Positions 1 through 8,062 of a stretch of DNA of 64,000 nt are shown here, piece by piece. The notes under the pieces are model-generated. The model ran no database searches. It was not told the DNA's origin and saw nothing but the letters and a program-made list of their open reading frames with translations. This stretch comes from Xanthomonas arboricola pv. populi (lineage in GTDB: Bacteria > Pseudomonadota > Gammaproteobacteria > Xanthomonadales > Xanthomonadaceae), in contig NZ_MDEB01000006.1 in the NCBI RefSeq assembly GCF_002939945.1, positions 235,494 through 299,493 on the forward strand. Reading direction: 5' to 3'. Position 1 is the first letter of the stretch; every line of letters begins with the position of its first letter. The position numbers and the translations under genes are program-made.

Positions 1-627
1 GGTGGTGAAGCGTTGCTGCTGTCGATTGGGCAGCAAGGCGATCGCATGCCGTTGCAGGCTTTCGCCGTAGACCATGAAGAAGAAGGTCAGCAGCACCACC
101 GCCAGCACCGATGCGGCCAGTTTCGGCGTGCGCACCAGCGCCTTGTAGGGATCGTCCATCTGCGTGCGCACGATCTGCACGCCGCGCTGGCCTTCGCCGC
201 CGGCAGCGCGTGCAAAGTTTTCCGCGGCCTGGTTGGCCTGCATCACCGGCTTGGTGAAATCGCGCACGTCGCGCGCGATCTGACGCATCTGCCGGGGCGC
301 CTGCTGCACCCACTCGGCCGCCGGCCCGGCCAGCTGCGCGGCCAGTGTCACGGCACCGGCCAGGCCCAGGCACAAGACCATCAAGGCACCGAGGAAGCGG
401 GGGATATACAGCTTGCGCAGACCGCGCAGGATGGGATTGCCGATCAAGGCAAAAAATGCCGCCAGCATCACCGGCAGAATGATCGTCTGTGCAGCCCACA
501 GCGTATAACCAACCGCAAGCGTGGCCAGCACCACCAACGAGACCGGTGCGCGTGGGCGCGGTGCCGGTGGAGGCGGGAGCGAATCTGCCGCAACGGCAGC
601 ATCCATTGAATCGACGGGAAGAGTCAT
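1..627 (-). CDS. AI-2E family transporter (PerM-like), 3' part outside window
   Basis: The reverse strand reads from an ATG at 627 without a stop to the window edge, giving the first 209 residues; the C-terminal part lies outside. A Pro/Ala-rich cytoplasmic tail (residues 1-28) precedes two membrane segments (about 29-62 and 76-97), then a soluble stretch with the family-typical AAEWVQQAPRQMRQI, and another hydrophobic segment ending in FFFMVYG. This layout is that of the AI-2E/PerM/YdiK inner-membrane family, whose members include autoinducer-2 exporters and Na+/H+ antiporters; the substrate cannot be told from sequence. It lies downstream of the yqjE-like operon, in the same direction, after a 193-bp gap. 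Confidence 0.8.
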   Translation of the reverse strand, partial: MTLPVDSMDAAVAADSLPPPPAPRPRAPVSLVVLATLAVGYTLWAAQTIILPVMLAAFFALIGNPILRGLRKLYIPRFLGALMVLCLGLAGAVTLAAQLAGPAAEWVQQAPRQMRQIARDVRDFTKPVMQANQAAENFARAAGGEGQRGVQIVRTQMDDPYKALVRTPKLAASVLAVVLLTFFFMVYGESLQRHAIALLPNRQQQRFTT

Positions 628-820
628 GCGCGCCCTGGCAGCAGACTGGCGTGCTGCCAGCGGTGCGCCATTATCAGCCGAATGCGTCAACGCAGCGCAC
701 AGAGGGTGTGCGCGCAACGTCAGCCCTCGACAGCAGCAGTGGCGGACTCTGCCGCGCATCAGGCGGCAAACACCCGCAGCGCGACCCCGAGCGATGGCTC
801 GGGAACGCGGTTATTACGTA

Positions 821-1204
821 TTACGCGGCGCGATCGACCGGCGCCTGCACCACCGTTACCGGTGGATCGGCAGCGACCTCTTCGGCACTGTCTGCGGCAC
901 GTTCGGCCTGCTCGGAGGCTTCCTGCGCGCGATGGGCGGTAAACAGTGCAGAGATCGTGCTGATCATCTGCAGAATCTTCGGGATGCCGCCCAGCTTGCT
1001 GGCGATGCTTCCCAATGCCGCCTGCGGTTCGTTACGGCCGGTGACAAAGCCCAGGCCGAAACCGACCACCACGATCCGCAACGGCGACCACCCGGCACGC
1101 CAGGTGTCACGCAATTCTCCCCAATGCAGGCGCGTTTCCTGTGCCCGCCCCTCCACCAGGAATTCCGCGCGTTCGACGCGCTGACGCAAGGTGCCAAACT
1201 TCAT
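821..1204 (-). CDS. Small membrane-associated protein of the YqjK position
   Basis: This 127-residue protein starts with an ATG that overlaps the stop of the upstream holin-X gene by 4 bases (ATGA), so it is almost surely co-translated with it. It has a charged N-terminus, a single hydrophobic segment at about 42-58 (RIVVVGFGLGFVTG), and an Ala/Glu-rich tail. In enterobacteria the gene order elaB/yqjD-yqjE-yqjK places a small basic protein here, and this gene holds the same slot, although I see no convincing residue-level match to YqjK. The function is unknown; a role at the envelope is inferred from its neighbours only. Confidence 0.7.
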   Translation of the reverse strand: MKFGTLRQRVERAEFLVEGRAQETRLHWGELRDTWRAGWSPLRIVVVGFGLGFVTGRNEPQAALGSIASKLGGIPKILQMISTISALFTAHRAQEASEQAERAADSAEEVAADPPVTVVQAPVDRAA

Positions 1205-1689
1205 GTGCGTGCTCCATTGGCAGCCGATGCGTTGGCATGGTCGTCGTCGCTGCTGTCATCGAAGATGCCGAGCTTGACCAGCTGACGACGTGTTGCATTC
1301 AAACCGGTGTGGTCGAAGTAGAAGAACACCCGCCACGCCGCGATGCCGGTGACCAACAAGCTGGCCAACGCGGTAAAAAACATCGCCTGGAACCACGACA
1401 GGCCGGCGCGTTGCAGCAGCGCGATGATCGCACCTGCCAGCAACAACCACGACGACGCACCGAAGACCACGGCAACGCATGCCCAGGCCAGCCCGCGCCC
1501 GAAGGCACTGCGTGCAAGTTGCAAGTCGGCCGACACCAGCCGGCGCAAGGCGCGGCTGGTGTCCTTGGCCGAGCCCAGCGTCGCACGGCCGGCTGCGCCG
1601 ACCGCACGTACGCTTTCGTCCAGTCCTGGCGTTTCCGGACGCGCGTTGGGCGCGTCGGAGGCGGCAGCTGTAGAGGCCTGATCGCTCAC
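1201..1689 (-). CDS. Phage holin family protein (YqjE / Actinobacterial Holin-X type)
   Basis: A 162-residue protein starting at GTG, three bases after the stop of the DUF883 gene. Residues 1-45 are polar and low-complexity. A stretch resembling the holin-X family begins at SADLQLARSAFGRG, followed by two hydrophobic helices (about 66-88 and 93-120), the usual YqjE-type hairpin with both ends in the cytoplasm. The tail is acidic (DDSSDDDH). These proteins are not true lysis holins; in enterobacteria they sit in the inner membrane beside ribosome-associated YqjD/ElaB proteins. The tight spacing on both sides shows a three-gene operon. Confidence 0.78.
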   Translation of the reverse strand: MSDQASTAAASDAPNARPETPGLDESVRAVGAAGRATLGSAKDTSRALRRLVSADLQLARSAFGRGLAWACVAVVFGASSWLLLAGAIIALLQRAGLSWFQAMFFTALASLLVTGIAAWRVFFYFDHTGLNATRRQLVKLGIFDDSSDDDHANASAANGART

Positions 1690-1692
1690 GAC

Positions 1693-2055
1693 TTAGTTGT
1701 CGTTGCTGCGTGCCAGCTTGGCAATGATCCAGCCGGTCGCAAACGCCACACCGAACGCGGCCAGCGGCCGCTCGCGAATCAGATCGGTGGCGCTTTCCAG
1801 CAGGTCGTTGCCCTTGCTGACCAGCACATCGAGCTGCTCTTTGGCAGCGGCGCCACCGAACTCGGCAGCAGCCATGCCGGCCAGTGCGGTATCGGAGAGC
1901 TCTGCCTTGACGTTGGCGCGACCGAGCTTGAGCTCATCGCCTGCAGCGCTGGTGGCGCCCTTGACGGCTTCGCCTGCGGCGCTGGCGGCAGACTTCAGGT
2001 GGGTGCCGGCTTCGCTCAGATTTTCTTTCAGCTGGTCGGTATTGGTGGGGCTCAT
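1693..2055 (-). CDS. DUF883 family protein (ElaB/YqjD-like, C-tail anchored)
   Basis: This 120-residue protein begins at an ATG preceded by a strong AAGGAGAT ribosome site. The first 65 residues are Ala/Lys/Glu-rich and likely to form a long amphipathic helix. The C-terminus carries the DUF883 signature RERPLAAFGVAFATGWI followed by a short charged tail, which in the family is a tail-anchor in the inner membrane. E. coli relatives YqjD and ElaB bind ribosomes in stationary phase; whether that holds here is inference. It is the first gene of the operon with the holin-X protein and the small membrane gene, 116 bp downstream of the Do protease stop. Confidence 0.8.
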   Translation of the reverse strand: MSPTNTDQLKENLSEAGTHLKSAASAAGEAVKGATSAAGDELKLGRANVKAELSDTALAGMAAAEFGGAAAKEQLDVLVSKGNDLLESATDLIRERPLAAFGVAFATGWIIAKLARSNDN

Positions 2056-2171
2056 GCGATATCTCCTTCGGTCATTGATGGCAGCCGCGAACAGCATGCG
2101 GGCGTGGTGCAGCAATAGCATCGCTGCGGTGTAGGAGGTGTTAGTGCACGCCGATGGCAGTGCACGCCACG

Positions 2172-3608
2172 TCAACGCATCAGCGCGTCGTACTGCGCGT
2201 TGCCACGCAGGATGCGTATCACCAGTTGCTGCTGCTTGCGCTGGAAGTTGGCGCGCCAGCTGGCCAGATCGGCAAACTCGCCCACGCTGCTGGCCACGAT
2301 CACATCGCCGCTGACCAGACCATTGGCCGCTGCACGACCACCGCGTTTGACCTCGCTGACCATGACGCCGGTGATGCCGGATTGGCGCAGCGATTCGGGC
2401 AGGTCCACGAAGGTGGCGCCACCCAGGCGTGGGTCGAGCATGTCGCCGGTGACCGCGCGATCCTGCTCTTTCAGTGTGGCGGTGAGCGTGAGCGGTTTGC
2501 CGTCGCGACGAATCTCCAGCCTCACCGCGCTGCCGACCGCCTGCAGACCTTCGTAGTTGTGCAGCGCCTCTGCGCTGTCCACGCGTTGGTCGTTGGCCGC
2601 CACCACCACATCGCCCGGCTGCACGCCTGCGGCCGCCGCCGCGGAGCCTGGCAACACGCGCGTCACCAGGGCGCCGCGCAACGAATCCACCCCCAGGCCC
2701 TGCAGCATCTGCTGGGTGAGGTTCTGGGTTTCCAGCCCGAGTGTGCCGCGCACCACCACGCCCTTGGTCACCAGTTGCTCCACCACATTGCGCGCAAGGT
2801 TGGAGGGAATGGCCAGGCCCAGGCCGATATTGCCGGCCATGCTGCCTTGTGGGTTGAAGCTGGCGGTGTTGATGCCCACCAGCTGACCCTGCAGGTTGAC
2901 CAGCGCGCCGCCGGAATTGCCCGGATTGATCGAGGCATCGGTCTGGATGAAGTTCTGATAGCCCAACCCGCGAATGCCGCTGCGGCCCACCGCCGAGACG
3001 ATGCCGGAGGTGACCGTCTGGGTGAAGCCGAACGGGTTGCCGATCGCCACCACGAAGTCGCCCACGCGCAGCGCGTTGCTGTCGGCCAGCTTGATGTCGG
3101 TGAGCTTGTCGGCCTTGATGCGGATCAGCGCGATATCGGTATCGGCGTCGGAGCCGATGAAATCGGCCTTGACCGTGCGCCCGTCGCCGAGCGTGACCTG
3201 CACGTCGTCGGCATTTTCGATGACGTGGTGATTGGTCAGCACGTAGCCCTTCTGCGCATCGATGATCACGCCCGAGCCGAGCGACTCGTTGATGCGGTCC
3301 TGCGGAATCTCCGGGAACAGCCGACGCAGGATCGGGTCGTTGAAGAACGGGTTGCGCACGCGCACCACCTGCTTGGTGTTGACGCTCACCACGGCCGGCA
3401 TCGCCTGTTGCAGCATCGGCGCCAGCGACGGCACCGGTTGCCCGGCGACGGCAGCCGGCAATGCGGCGGCTGCGGGCAAGGTAAAGGTGGCGGCACCGGC
3501 CGGGGTGGCCTCGGCGCGGTTGTCCATCCAGGCATTGATGCCGGTGGCGGCAAATCCGCCGAAGGCAGCGGCCAGGGAAAGGGTCAGCAAGGTAGGCAGC
3601 GGGCGCAT
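2172..3608 (-). CDS. Do-family periplasmic serine endopeptidase (DegP/DegQ/MucD type)
   Basis: This 478-residue protein begins with a hydrophobic export signal (about residues 4-23). The trypsin-like domain carries the catalytic triad in standard context: His128 in TNHHVI, Asp158 in DTDIAL and Ser232 in NPGNSGGAL. Two PDZ domains follow (about 280-370 and 385-478; the first has the GVQPGDVVVAAN carboxylate-binding context). Length and domain order are typical of DegP/MucD, which degrade or refold damaged envelope proteins and are often under sigma-E control. The intergenic region at 3609-3849 separates it from the divergent histone-like gene; I did not identify a clear sigma-E promoter. Which Do paralogue it is cannot be settled here. 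Confidence 0.92.
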   Translation of the reverse strand: MRPLPTLLTLSLAAAFGGFAATGINAWMDNRAEATPAGAATFTLPAAAALPAAVAGQPVPSLAPMLQQAMPAVVSVNTKQVVRVRNPFFNDPILRRLFPEIPQDRINESLGSGVIIDAQKGYVLTNHHVIENADDVQVTLGDGRTVKADFIGSDADTDIALIRIKADKLTDIKLADSNALRVGDFVVAIGNPFGFTQTVTSGIVSAVGRSGIRGLGYQNFIQTDASINPGNSGGALVNLQGQLVGINTASFNPQGSMAGNIGLGLAIPSNLARNVVEQLVTKGVVVRGTLGLETQNLTQQMLQGLGVDSLRGALVTRVLPGSAAAAAGVQPGDVVVAANDQRVDSAEALHNYEGLQAVGSAVRLEIRRDGKPLTLTATLKEQDRAVTGDMLDPRLGGATFVDLPESLRQSGITGVMVSEVKRGGRAAANGLVSGDVIVASSVGEFADLASWRANFQRKQQQLVIRILRGNAQYDALMR

Positions 3609-3849
3609 GCAACGAGTCCGGGTTACGCGGTGGAAGAGGAATAGGGCGTCTGACTGCGTAAATCAAGCTGAACGAGAGTGCCAGCGGGCAATTTAACGCC
3701 TGGTGAAAGCGTCGCCGATCCCTTGCCGATGCTGCGTTGACAGCCGCTTGGGCCCGGCGTAGCGTCCGCTTGACCCGATGCCTGTTCAGCATACGCATGC
3801 CGCTGCGCATCGCCCGCGTTTTCAGCACTGACGCCCTTAAGGAGGGTCT

Positions 3850-4668
3850 ATGAACAACGGCAATGGTGTGACGGCAACCCTGTCCGAGGCTGTCGATAGC
3901 GTCAAGAGCACGGCCACCGAACTGGGCGAGAGCATCGCCAGCACCACCAGCGACGCGGTGGCCAGCGTGCAGGACGCGGCCGGCACGGCGGTGGCAGAGG
4001 TCAAGACCCGCGTCGCCAAGGCCCGCAAGGCCGTGGTCAAGGTCGAACAGCGCGTCGTCGACAAAGCCGGCGATGCCGCCACCGCGGTCAAGCGCAGGGT
4101 GGCCAAGACCAAACGCTCGCTGGTGTCGAGCAAAGCGGCCGCCAAGGACAAGTTGAGCGCCACCAGGGACGCCGCCAAGCAAAAGCTCACCGCCACCACC
4201 GATGCAGCCAAGCAGAAGCTGAGCAGCACCACCGCTGCCGCCAAGAAGAAACTGGCCAACACCAAGGCCAGCGCCAGGCAGAAGCTGGAAACCGCCAAGG
4301 CCAATGCCAAGGCCGAAGCGGCAACGCTGAGTGCCAGGACCGCTGCCAAGAGCGCAGCGCGCAAGAGCGCGGTGGCCACGGTGGGTGCGCGTGCGGCAGC
4401 GAAGAAGGCCGTCGCCAAGTCGGCTGCGGTCAAGAAGCCGGTCGCCAAAACCATTGCCAAGACCACGGCCAAGAAAGCGCCAGTGGCCAAGCAGACCGCC
4501 ACCAAGCAGGCGGCAGTAAAAAAGGCGCCGATCAAGAAGGCGGTGACCAAGACCACCTTGAAGAAGGCCGCCAAGGTCACCAAGACCCCGGCCACGCGCG
4601 CAGTGGCCAAGACCACCGCCGCCCGCAAGGCGGTCGGCAAGAAAGTGGCCAAGCGCGTCACGCGCTGA
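3850..4668 (+). CDS. Histone H1-like Lys/Ala-rich protein
   Basis: This 272-residue protein follows a perfect ribosome site (AAGGAGGG, 3-nt gap to ATG). Residues 1-55 are acidic and Ser/Thr/Ala/Val-rich, predicted as amphipathic helix of the kind seen in DUF883 or apolipoprotein-like proteins. The remainder is strongly basic with repeated AKQKL, AKKKL and KKAVAK units, like the AlgP/AlgR3-type histone-H1-like C-termini of gamma-proteobacteria, which bind DNA non-specifically. Repeats of this kind vary in length between strains by recombination. A DNA-compacting or polyanion-binding role is inferred from composition. A strong terminator follows 57 bp downstream. Confidence 0.85.
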   Translation: MNNGNGVTATLSEAVDSVKSTATELGESIASTTSDAVASVQDAAGTAVAEVKTRVAKARKAVVKVEQRVVDKAGDAATAVKRRVAKTKRSLVSSKAAAKDKLSATRDAAKQKLTATTDAAKQKLSSTTAAAKKKLANTKASARQKLETAKANAKAEAATLSARTAAKSAARKSAVATVGARAAAKKAVAKSAAVKKPVAKTIAKTTAKKAPVAKQTATKQAAVKKAPIKKAVTKTTLKKAAKVTKTPATRAVAKTTAARKAVGKKVAKRVTR

Positions 4669-4725
4669 CGCTGCAGCGCCAAGAGGGCATTGCACGCTGA
4701 CGACGCGTTGGCAGTGCAAACTGAC

Positions 4726-4761
4726 AAAGGCCGGCGCTGTTCGTGCAGCGCCGGCCTTTTT
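4726..4761 (+). terminator. Rho-independent terminator of the histone-like gene
   Basis: A 14-bp perfect stem (AAAGGCCGGCGCTG paired with CAGCGCCGGCCTTT) closes a 6-base loop and runs into a T-tract. It lies just downstream of the histone-like gene and is the strongest terminator in the window. Confidence 0.93.
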
Positions 4762-4826
4762 CGTGGGTTGAGCGTTACTGAGGCGATCGCTTTCTTGTCG
4801 TTCCGACTTCGCAAGGCGTCGCCCGT

Positions 4827-4871
4827 ACCCTCATCCGCCCCTGCGGGGCACCTTCTCCCGGTGGGAGAAGG
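4827..4871. repeat. Two-hairpin REP-like intergenic repeat, copy 1
   Basis: The element reads ACCCTCATCC, then a small hairpin (GCCCC-TGC-GGGGC), then a longer hairpin (CCTTCTCCC-GGT-GGGAGAAGG). The same element occurs inverted at 30051-30095 with a different but still self-complementary first hairpin. Related sequences are, from memory, abundant between genes of Xanthomonadaceae. It sits between the histone-like gene and the convergent lipoprotein gene. Confidence 0.8.
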
Positions 4872-4910
4872 AATCTGAAAGCCGCTGCTTCCCAATACTC
4901 AACACTCAAT

Positions 4911-4948
4911 TACCGATTCCAAATCCCAAATCCCGATTCCCGATTCCG
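4911..4948. repeat. GATTCC/AAATCCC short tandem repeat block
   Basis: Short degenerate units (GATTCC, AAATCCC, CGATTCC) are arranged in tandem directly before the stop codon of the lipoprotein gene. Related blocks lie at 49888-49918 and, as an inverted pair, at 56383-56492. They are non-coding and of unknown function. Confidence 0.7.
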
Positions 4949-4950
4949 AG

Positions 4951-5613
4951 CTACTGCATGCCCTTGACCAACTGCTCGGCGCCCTTGCGAATACCCGCCT
5001 TGGCTGCCTCGTAGGCGCCCAGGCTGGCCTTGATGTTCATCGCGCTCGGGTACTGTTTTTCGACATAGGCGGCGAGCAGGCGGTTGCTCTGCGCGTCGAA
5101 GATTTCCACCGCGTAGCTGACCGAGCCGGAGAACGCGCCCTCCTTGCCGCGTGCGGCCTGCACCGCGTTATAGGAACCGCCGCCCAGATCCACCTTCATG
5201 AAGGTGCCTAGTACCCGCTTGCTGGGCTTGGCGCCGGTCAGGCTGATGCGCACTCGCAAGGTGTCGCGATCGGCCACCGCCGCGCGTTGCCAACGCTGCC
5301 CGATCGCATTGCCGAATTCCTGCTGCATGTAATCGGCAAGCATGCGTTTGTCCTGTTCGGGCACGTCTTCGAATTGCGCGTCCGGGCCGCGATAGATGCT
5401 GACCGGCTCGACCAATGCGGCGCGGTAGCGCGTCCAATCCAGCTCGCTCTGATAGGCGTACGGCATGCGGTCACCACGGCTGCCATCGTGCGGGCGCAGA
5501 TAGCTTGAAGACGGCAACTGGCTATAGGGCATCGGGCGCGTACTGGCACAACCGATCAGCGTCACGCTGACAATCAGCAGCGCGCCGCAACGGACAAGGG
5601 AAGGGGGCGACAT
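4951..5613 (-). CDS. DUF3313-like lipoprotein
   Basis: The ATG at 5613 is chosen over one 36 bases upstream because it puts a standard signal right at the N-terminus: hydrophobic residues 9-19, then the lipobox LIGC with Cys22. The 220-residue mature protein has the character of DUF3313 outer-membrane lipoproteins: an N-terminal Tyr/Ser/Pro-rich stretch, a conserved core around the LDWTRYRAALVEPVSIYRG segment, and a C-terminal region with RLLAAYVEKQYP and EAAKAGIRKGAEQL. The function of the family is unknown. It is the last gene in a leftward set after the two-component system but is separated by its own 60-bp gap, so it may have its own promoter. Confidence 0.68.
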   Translation of the reverse strand: MSPPSLVRCGALLIVSVTLIGCASTRPMPYSQLPSSSYLRPHDGSRGDRMPYAYQSELDWTRYRAALVEPVSIYRGPDAQFEDVPEQDKRMLADYMQQEFGNAIGQRWQRAAVADRDTLRVRISLTGAKPSKRVLGTFMKVDLGGGSYNAVQAARGKEGAFSGSVSYAVEIFDAQSNRLLAAYVEKQYPSAMNIKASLGAYEAAKAGIRKGAEQLVKGMQ

Positions 5614-5673
5614 GGGCAAATACCTGGAGAAGGAAGCAGAGAGGGGCAATCACGCGCGGCCGAGGCGGCGCGC

Positions 5674-5970
5674 TCAATGCATCAGATAACTGGCCACTGC
5701 CAGCGCAAACACCACGGCGGTGGCAGTGAAAAACACACCGCTCTTGGCCCAGCGCTGCAGCCGGCGTGCCTCGCGTGCGCTACGGATATCCGGCAGCTCG
5801 CTCCAGATGTCGCGATTGCGCGTGCCGGTACGGCCGCAGCGGAATTCCAGCAGTGGTGCGTTGGCGACAGCGGCAGGGATGACGCTGTCGTTGGCGGCCG
5901 TGCGCGCTATCAGCAGCGCGACGGCGGCGGGGGCGAGTGGAGTGGAACGGATCGAGTTGAACATCACCAT
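5674..5970 (-). CDS. Small membrane protein downstream of the sensor kinase
   Basis: A 98-residue protein starting at the ATG at 5970, with CCAGGA seven bases upstream; a second in-frame ATG at 5964 is possible. The N-terminus is moderately hydrophobic, the middle is basic and Arg-rich (RSAREARRLQRWAKSG), and the C-terminus is a clear membrane segment (about 78-96). It is 51 bp downstream of the sensor-kinase gene in the same direction and may be co-transcribed. I do not recognise the family; small membrane partners of two-component systems are known, but a link here is inference from position only. Confidence 0.6.
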   Translation of the reverse strand: MVMFNSIRSTPLAPAAVALLIARTAANDSVIPAAVANAPLLEFRCGRTGTRNRDIWSELPDIRSAREARRLQRWAKSGVFFTATAVVFALAVASYLMH

Positions 5971-6021
5971 GCATCCTGGATGCGTGCGGTGAGTGCACTG
6001 TAGGCAGCGGGTGTTGGAAAC

Positions 6022-7248
6022 TTATTGGCTTGGGCGATGGACGATTGCTGCGCGCCGGCCGCGTTCAGCCAGCGCGGCGGACGCCTCGCCGGCGAACACC
6101 ACCCGCACGCACAGGCCGCGGCCCTGGTTGCCTTCGCAGGTTTCGATGGTGGCTTCGTGCAGGCGCGCGATACCGGCCACCAGCGACAGCCCGATCCCGC
6201 TGCCTTGCACCTGGCTGCCGGCAACCCGATAGAAGCGTTCGAAGATGGACCCGTGGGCACTCTCCGGCACGCCCGGGCCGTCATCGCTGACCTGCACGAA
6301 CGGATGCAGCAGATCGGTGCGCAGGCAATAGCCGCAACTCACGTCCACCGTGCCGTGGAGGCGGCCATAGCGGATGGCGTTGTCGACCAGATTGCGGATC
6401 AGGATGCCCACCGCATCCACATCGCAACGCAGCAGGCACGGTGATGCCTCCACCTGCAGATTGATGTGGCGGGCGTCGGCCTGCACGCTGAATTCGTCCA
6501 GCACATGCGAGATCAGCTCGCCCATGTCCACCTGCCGGTACGCCGCCGAACTGATGCCTGCATCCAGCCGCGCCAGATCCAGCAATTGCTCGGCCAAGCG
6601 ATTGCTGCGGCGTGCGGTTTCCAGCAGCTGTTGCAACGCCGCGTCCTTGGCCTCCAGCGTGGGCGCACGCAGCGCGACCTCGGCATAGGCATGCAGCGCG
6701 GACAGTGGCGTGCGCAGTTCATGCGCGGCGTCGGCCACGAAATCGCGTTCGGCCTGCACGGTCTTTTCCACGCGGGCCAGCAGGGAATTGAAGGAGCCGA
6801 TCAGCGGGCGAATCTCGTCCGGCGCCTGCTCCAGCGGCACCGGTTCGGTCTCCAGCCCGGTGCGTTGCGCGATGGCGCTGGAAATGGCGCGTAGCGGTGC
6901 GAGCGAGGTGCGTACCGCCCACCACACCAGCACGCCCAGCACGCCCAGTTGCAAGGTGTTGAGCACCATCGCAATCAAGGTCTGCTTGAAACTCATCCGC
7001 GAGGACGCATTGCCGATCGGGGTATGCGCGTCGACCGCAGCCGGCGGCTCCGGTTGCGTATCGAAGCGGTGCTCCAGCGCGTCGGGCAGGGCGCTGATCA
7101 ACTGGTCGCCGAACATGTTGAGCTCCTGCTCGAACACGCTGTGGTGACCCTGGGTGACCAGGGCGATCAGGATCCACAGGGAGGTGGACCAGCTCAACAA
7201 CACGATTGCGGCCAGCGCCGCCAGCATGCGCGCCTGCAGCGATTTCAT
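6022..7248 (-). CDS. Sensor histidine kinase of an OmpR-type two-component system
   Basis: This 408-residue protein has two membrane segments (about 10-33 and 92-112) around a periplasmic loop of roughly 55 residues. The phosphoacceptor His lies in the H-box FVADAAHELRTPLSALHAY, followed by the N-box (NLVDNAIRYGR), a G1 box (VSDDGPGVP) and the F/G2 region (IFERFYR then GSGIGLSLV). The architecture matches the QseC/TctE/PmrB type. The ATG overlaps the regulator stop by 4 bases, so the pair is co-translated. The loop is too short and generic to name a signal; membership of a named Xanthomonas system is not claimed. Confidence 0.9.
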   Translation of the reverse strand: MKSLQARMLAALAAIVLLSWSTSLWILIALVTQGHHSVFEQELNMFGDQLISALPDALEHRFDTQPEPPAAVDAHTPIGNASSRMSFKQTLIAMVLNTLQLGVLGVLVWWAVRTSLAPLRAISSAIAQRTGLETEPVPLEQAPDEIRPLIGSFNSLLARVEKTVQAERDFVADAAHELRTPLSALHAYAEVALRAPTLEAKDAALQQLLETARRSNRLAEQLLDLARLDAGISSAAYRQVDMGELISHVLDEFSVQADARHINLQVEASPCLLRCDVDAVGILIRNLVDNAIRYGRLHGTVDVSCGYCLRTDLLHPFVQVSDDGPGVPESAHGSIFERFYRVAGSQVQGSGIGLSLVAGIARLHEATIETCEGNQGRGLCVRVVFAGEASAALAERGRRAAIVHRPSQ

Positions 7249-7910
7249 TCGGGCGCCTTGCCGACCATGTAGCCCTGACCATACACGGTGGAGATCAGCG
7301 CATCGCCCAGCTTGCGGCGCAGCTGGTGCACGTACACCGCAATCATGTTGCTGCCGCCTTCGGACGGGCCGCCGTAGACGCCCTCTTCCAGCTGATCCTT
7401 GGTGACCACACGGCCGGCGCGTTCCATCAGCGCCAGCAGCAGCCGGTATTCGTGCGCGCTCAGTGCCACCCACTTGCCGTCCTTGGTGACCTTGCGGCTG
7501 CTCGGGTCCACGCAGACATCGCCCTGGTTGAGCAACGGCACCACGCGGCCCTGGCTGCGCCGGGTGATCGCGCGCAGCCGCGCCATCAGCTCGTCGAACT
7601 GGAACGGCTTGACGAGGTAGTCGTCGGCGCCGGCATCCAGGCCGCGGATGCGGTCGGTGAGCTGGCCGCGCGCGGTCAGTGCGATCACCGGCGTGGCGTC
7701 GTAATGGCCACGCATGAAGCGGATCACCGTCAGCCCGGACTCGCCCGGCAGGCCGATATCCAGAAGCACCGCGGTGTAGCGGTGGTCTACCAGCACGGTC
7801 TTGGCGGCGTTGGCGCTGCCGACATGGTCGATGGTCCAGGACTGTTGGCGCACGCCATCGCAGATCGCGTTGGCCAGCATGGTGTCGTCTTCGACAAGGA
7901 GCAGGTGCAT
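7245..7910 (-). CDS. OmpR/PhoB-family response regulator
   Basis: This 221-residue protein has a receiver domain at 1-118 with the acidic pocket (EDD at 7-9), phosphoacceptor Asp51 in VLLDIGLPG, and Lys in DYLVKPF. The winged-helix DNA-binding domain (about 130-218) has the typical ALSAHEYRLLLALMERAG and the C-terminal VYGQGYMVG hairpin. It resembles QseB/TctD/PmrA regulators and is the first gene of the two-component operon. Its target genes are not evident; the small membrane gene after the kinase is one candidate. Confidence 0.9.
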   Translation of the reverse strand: MHLLLVEDDTMLANAICDGVRQQSWTIDHVGSANAAKTVLVDHRYTAVLLDIGLPGESGLTVIRFMRGHYDATPVIALTARGQLTDRIRGLDAGADDYLVKPFQFDELMARLRAITRRSQGRVVPLLNQGDVCVDPSSRKVTKDGKWVALSAHEYRLLLALMERAGRVVTKDQLEEGVYGGPSEGGSNMIAVYVHQLRRKLGDALISTVYGQGYMVGKAPE

Positions 7911-8062
7911 AGGTGTTCCGCCGGGCCCCAGGGCCAGTCCGAGATCCGCAGCACTGTCGGAGATGGTCGTTAGGCAAATATTAGTGCATGGCCCGATGGG
8001 CCGTCGCAGCGCGGCCGACGGACCCGCCCACCGCGCAAGGCCTACCCAGGACAGCGCAGGCG

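Noticed and set aside
1693..4719. A 1008-codon open frame on the minus strand across the DUF883, protease and histone-like genes
   Set aside because: Only its last 120 codons are a real gene (DUF883). The rest is antisense to, or out of frame with, well-supported genes and has His/Arg/Gly-rich composition typical of shadow frames in GC-rich DNA.
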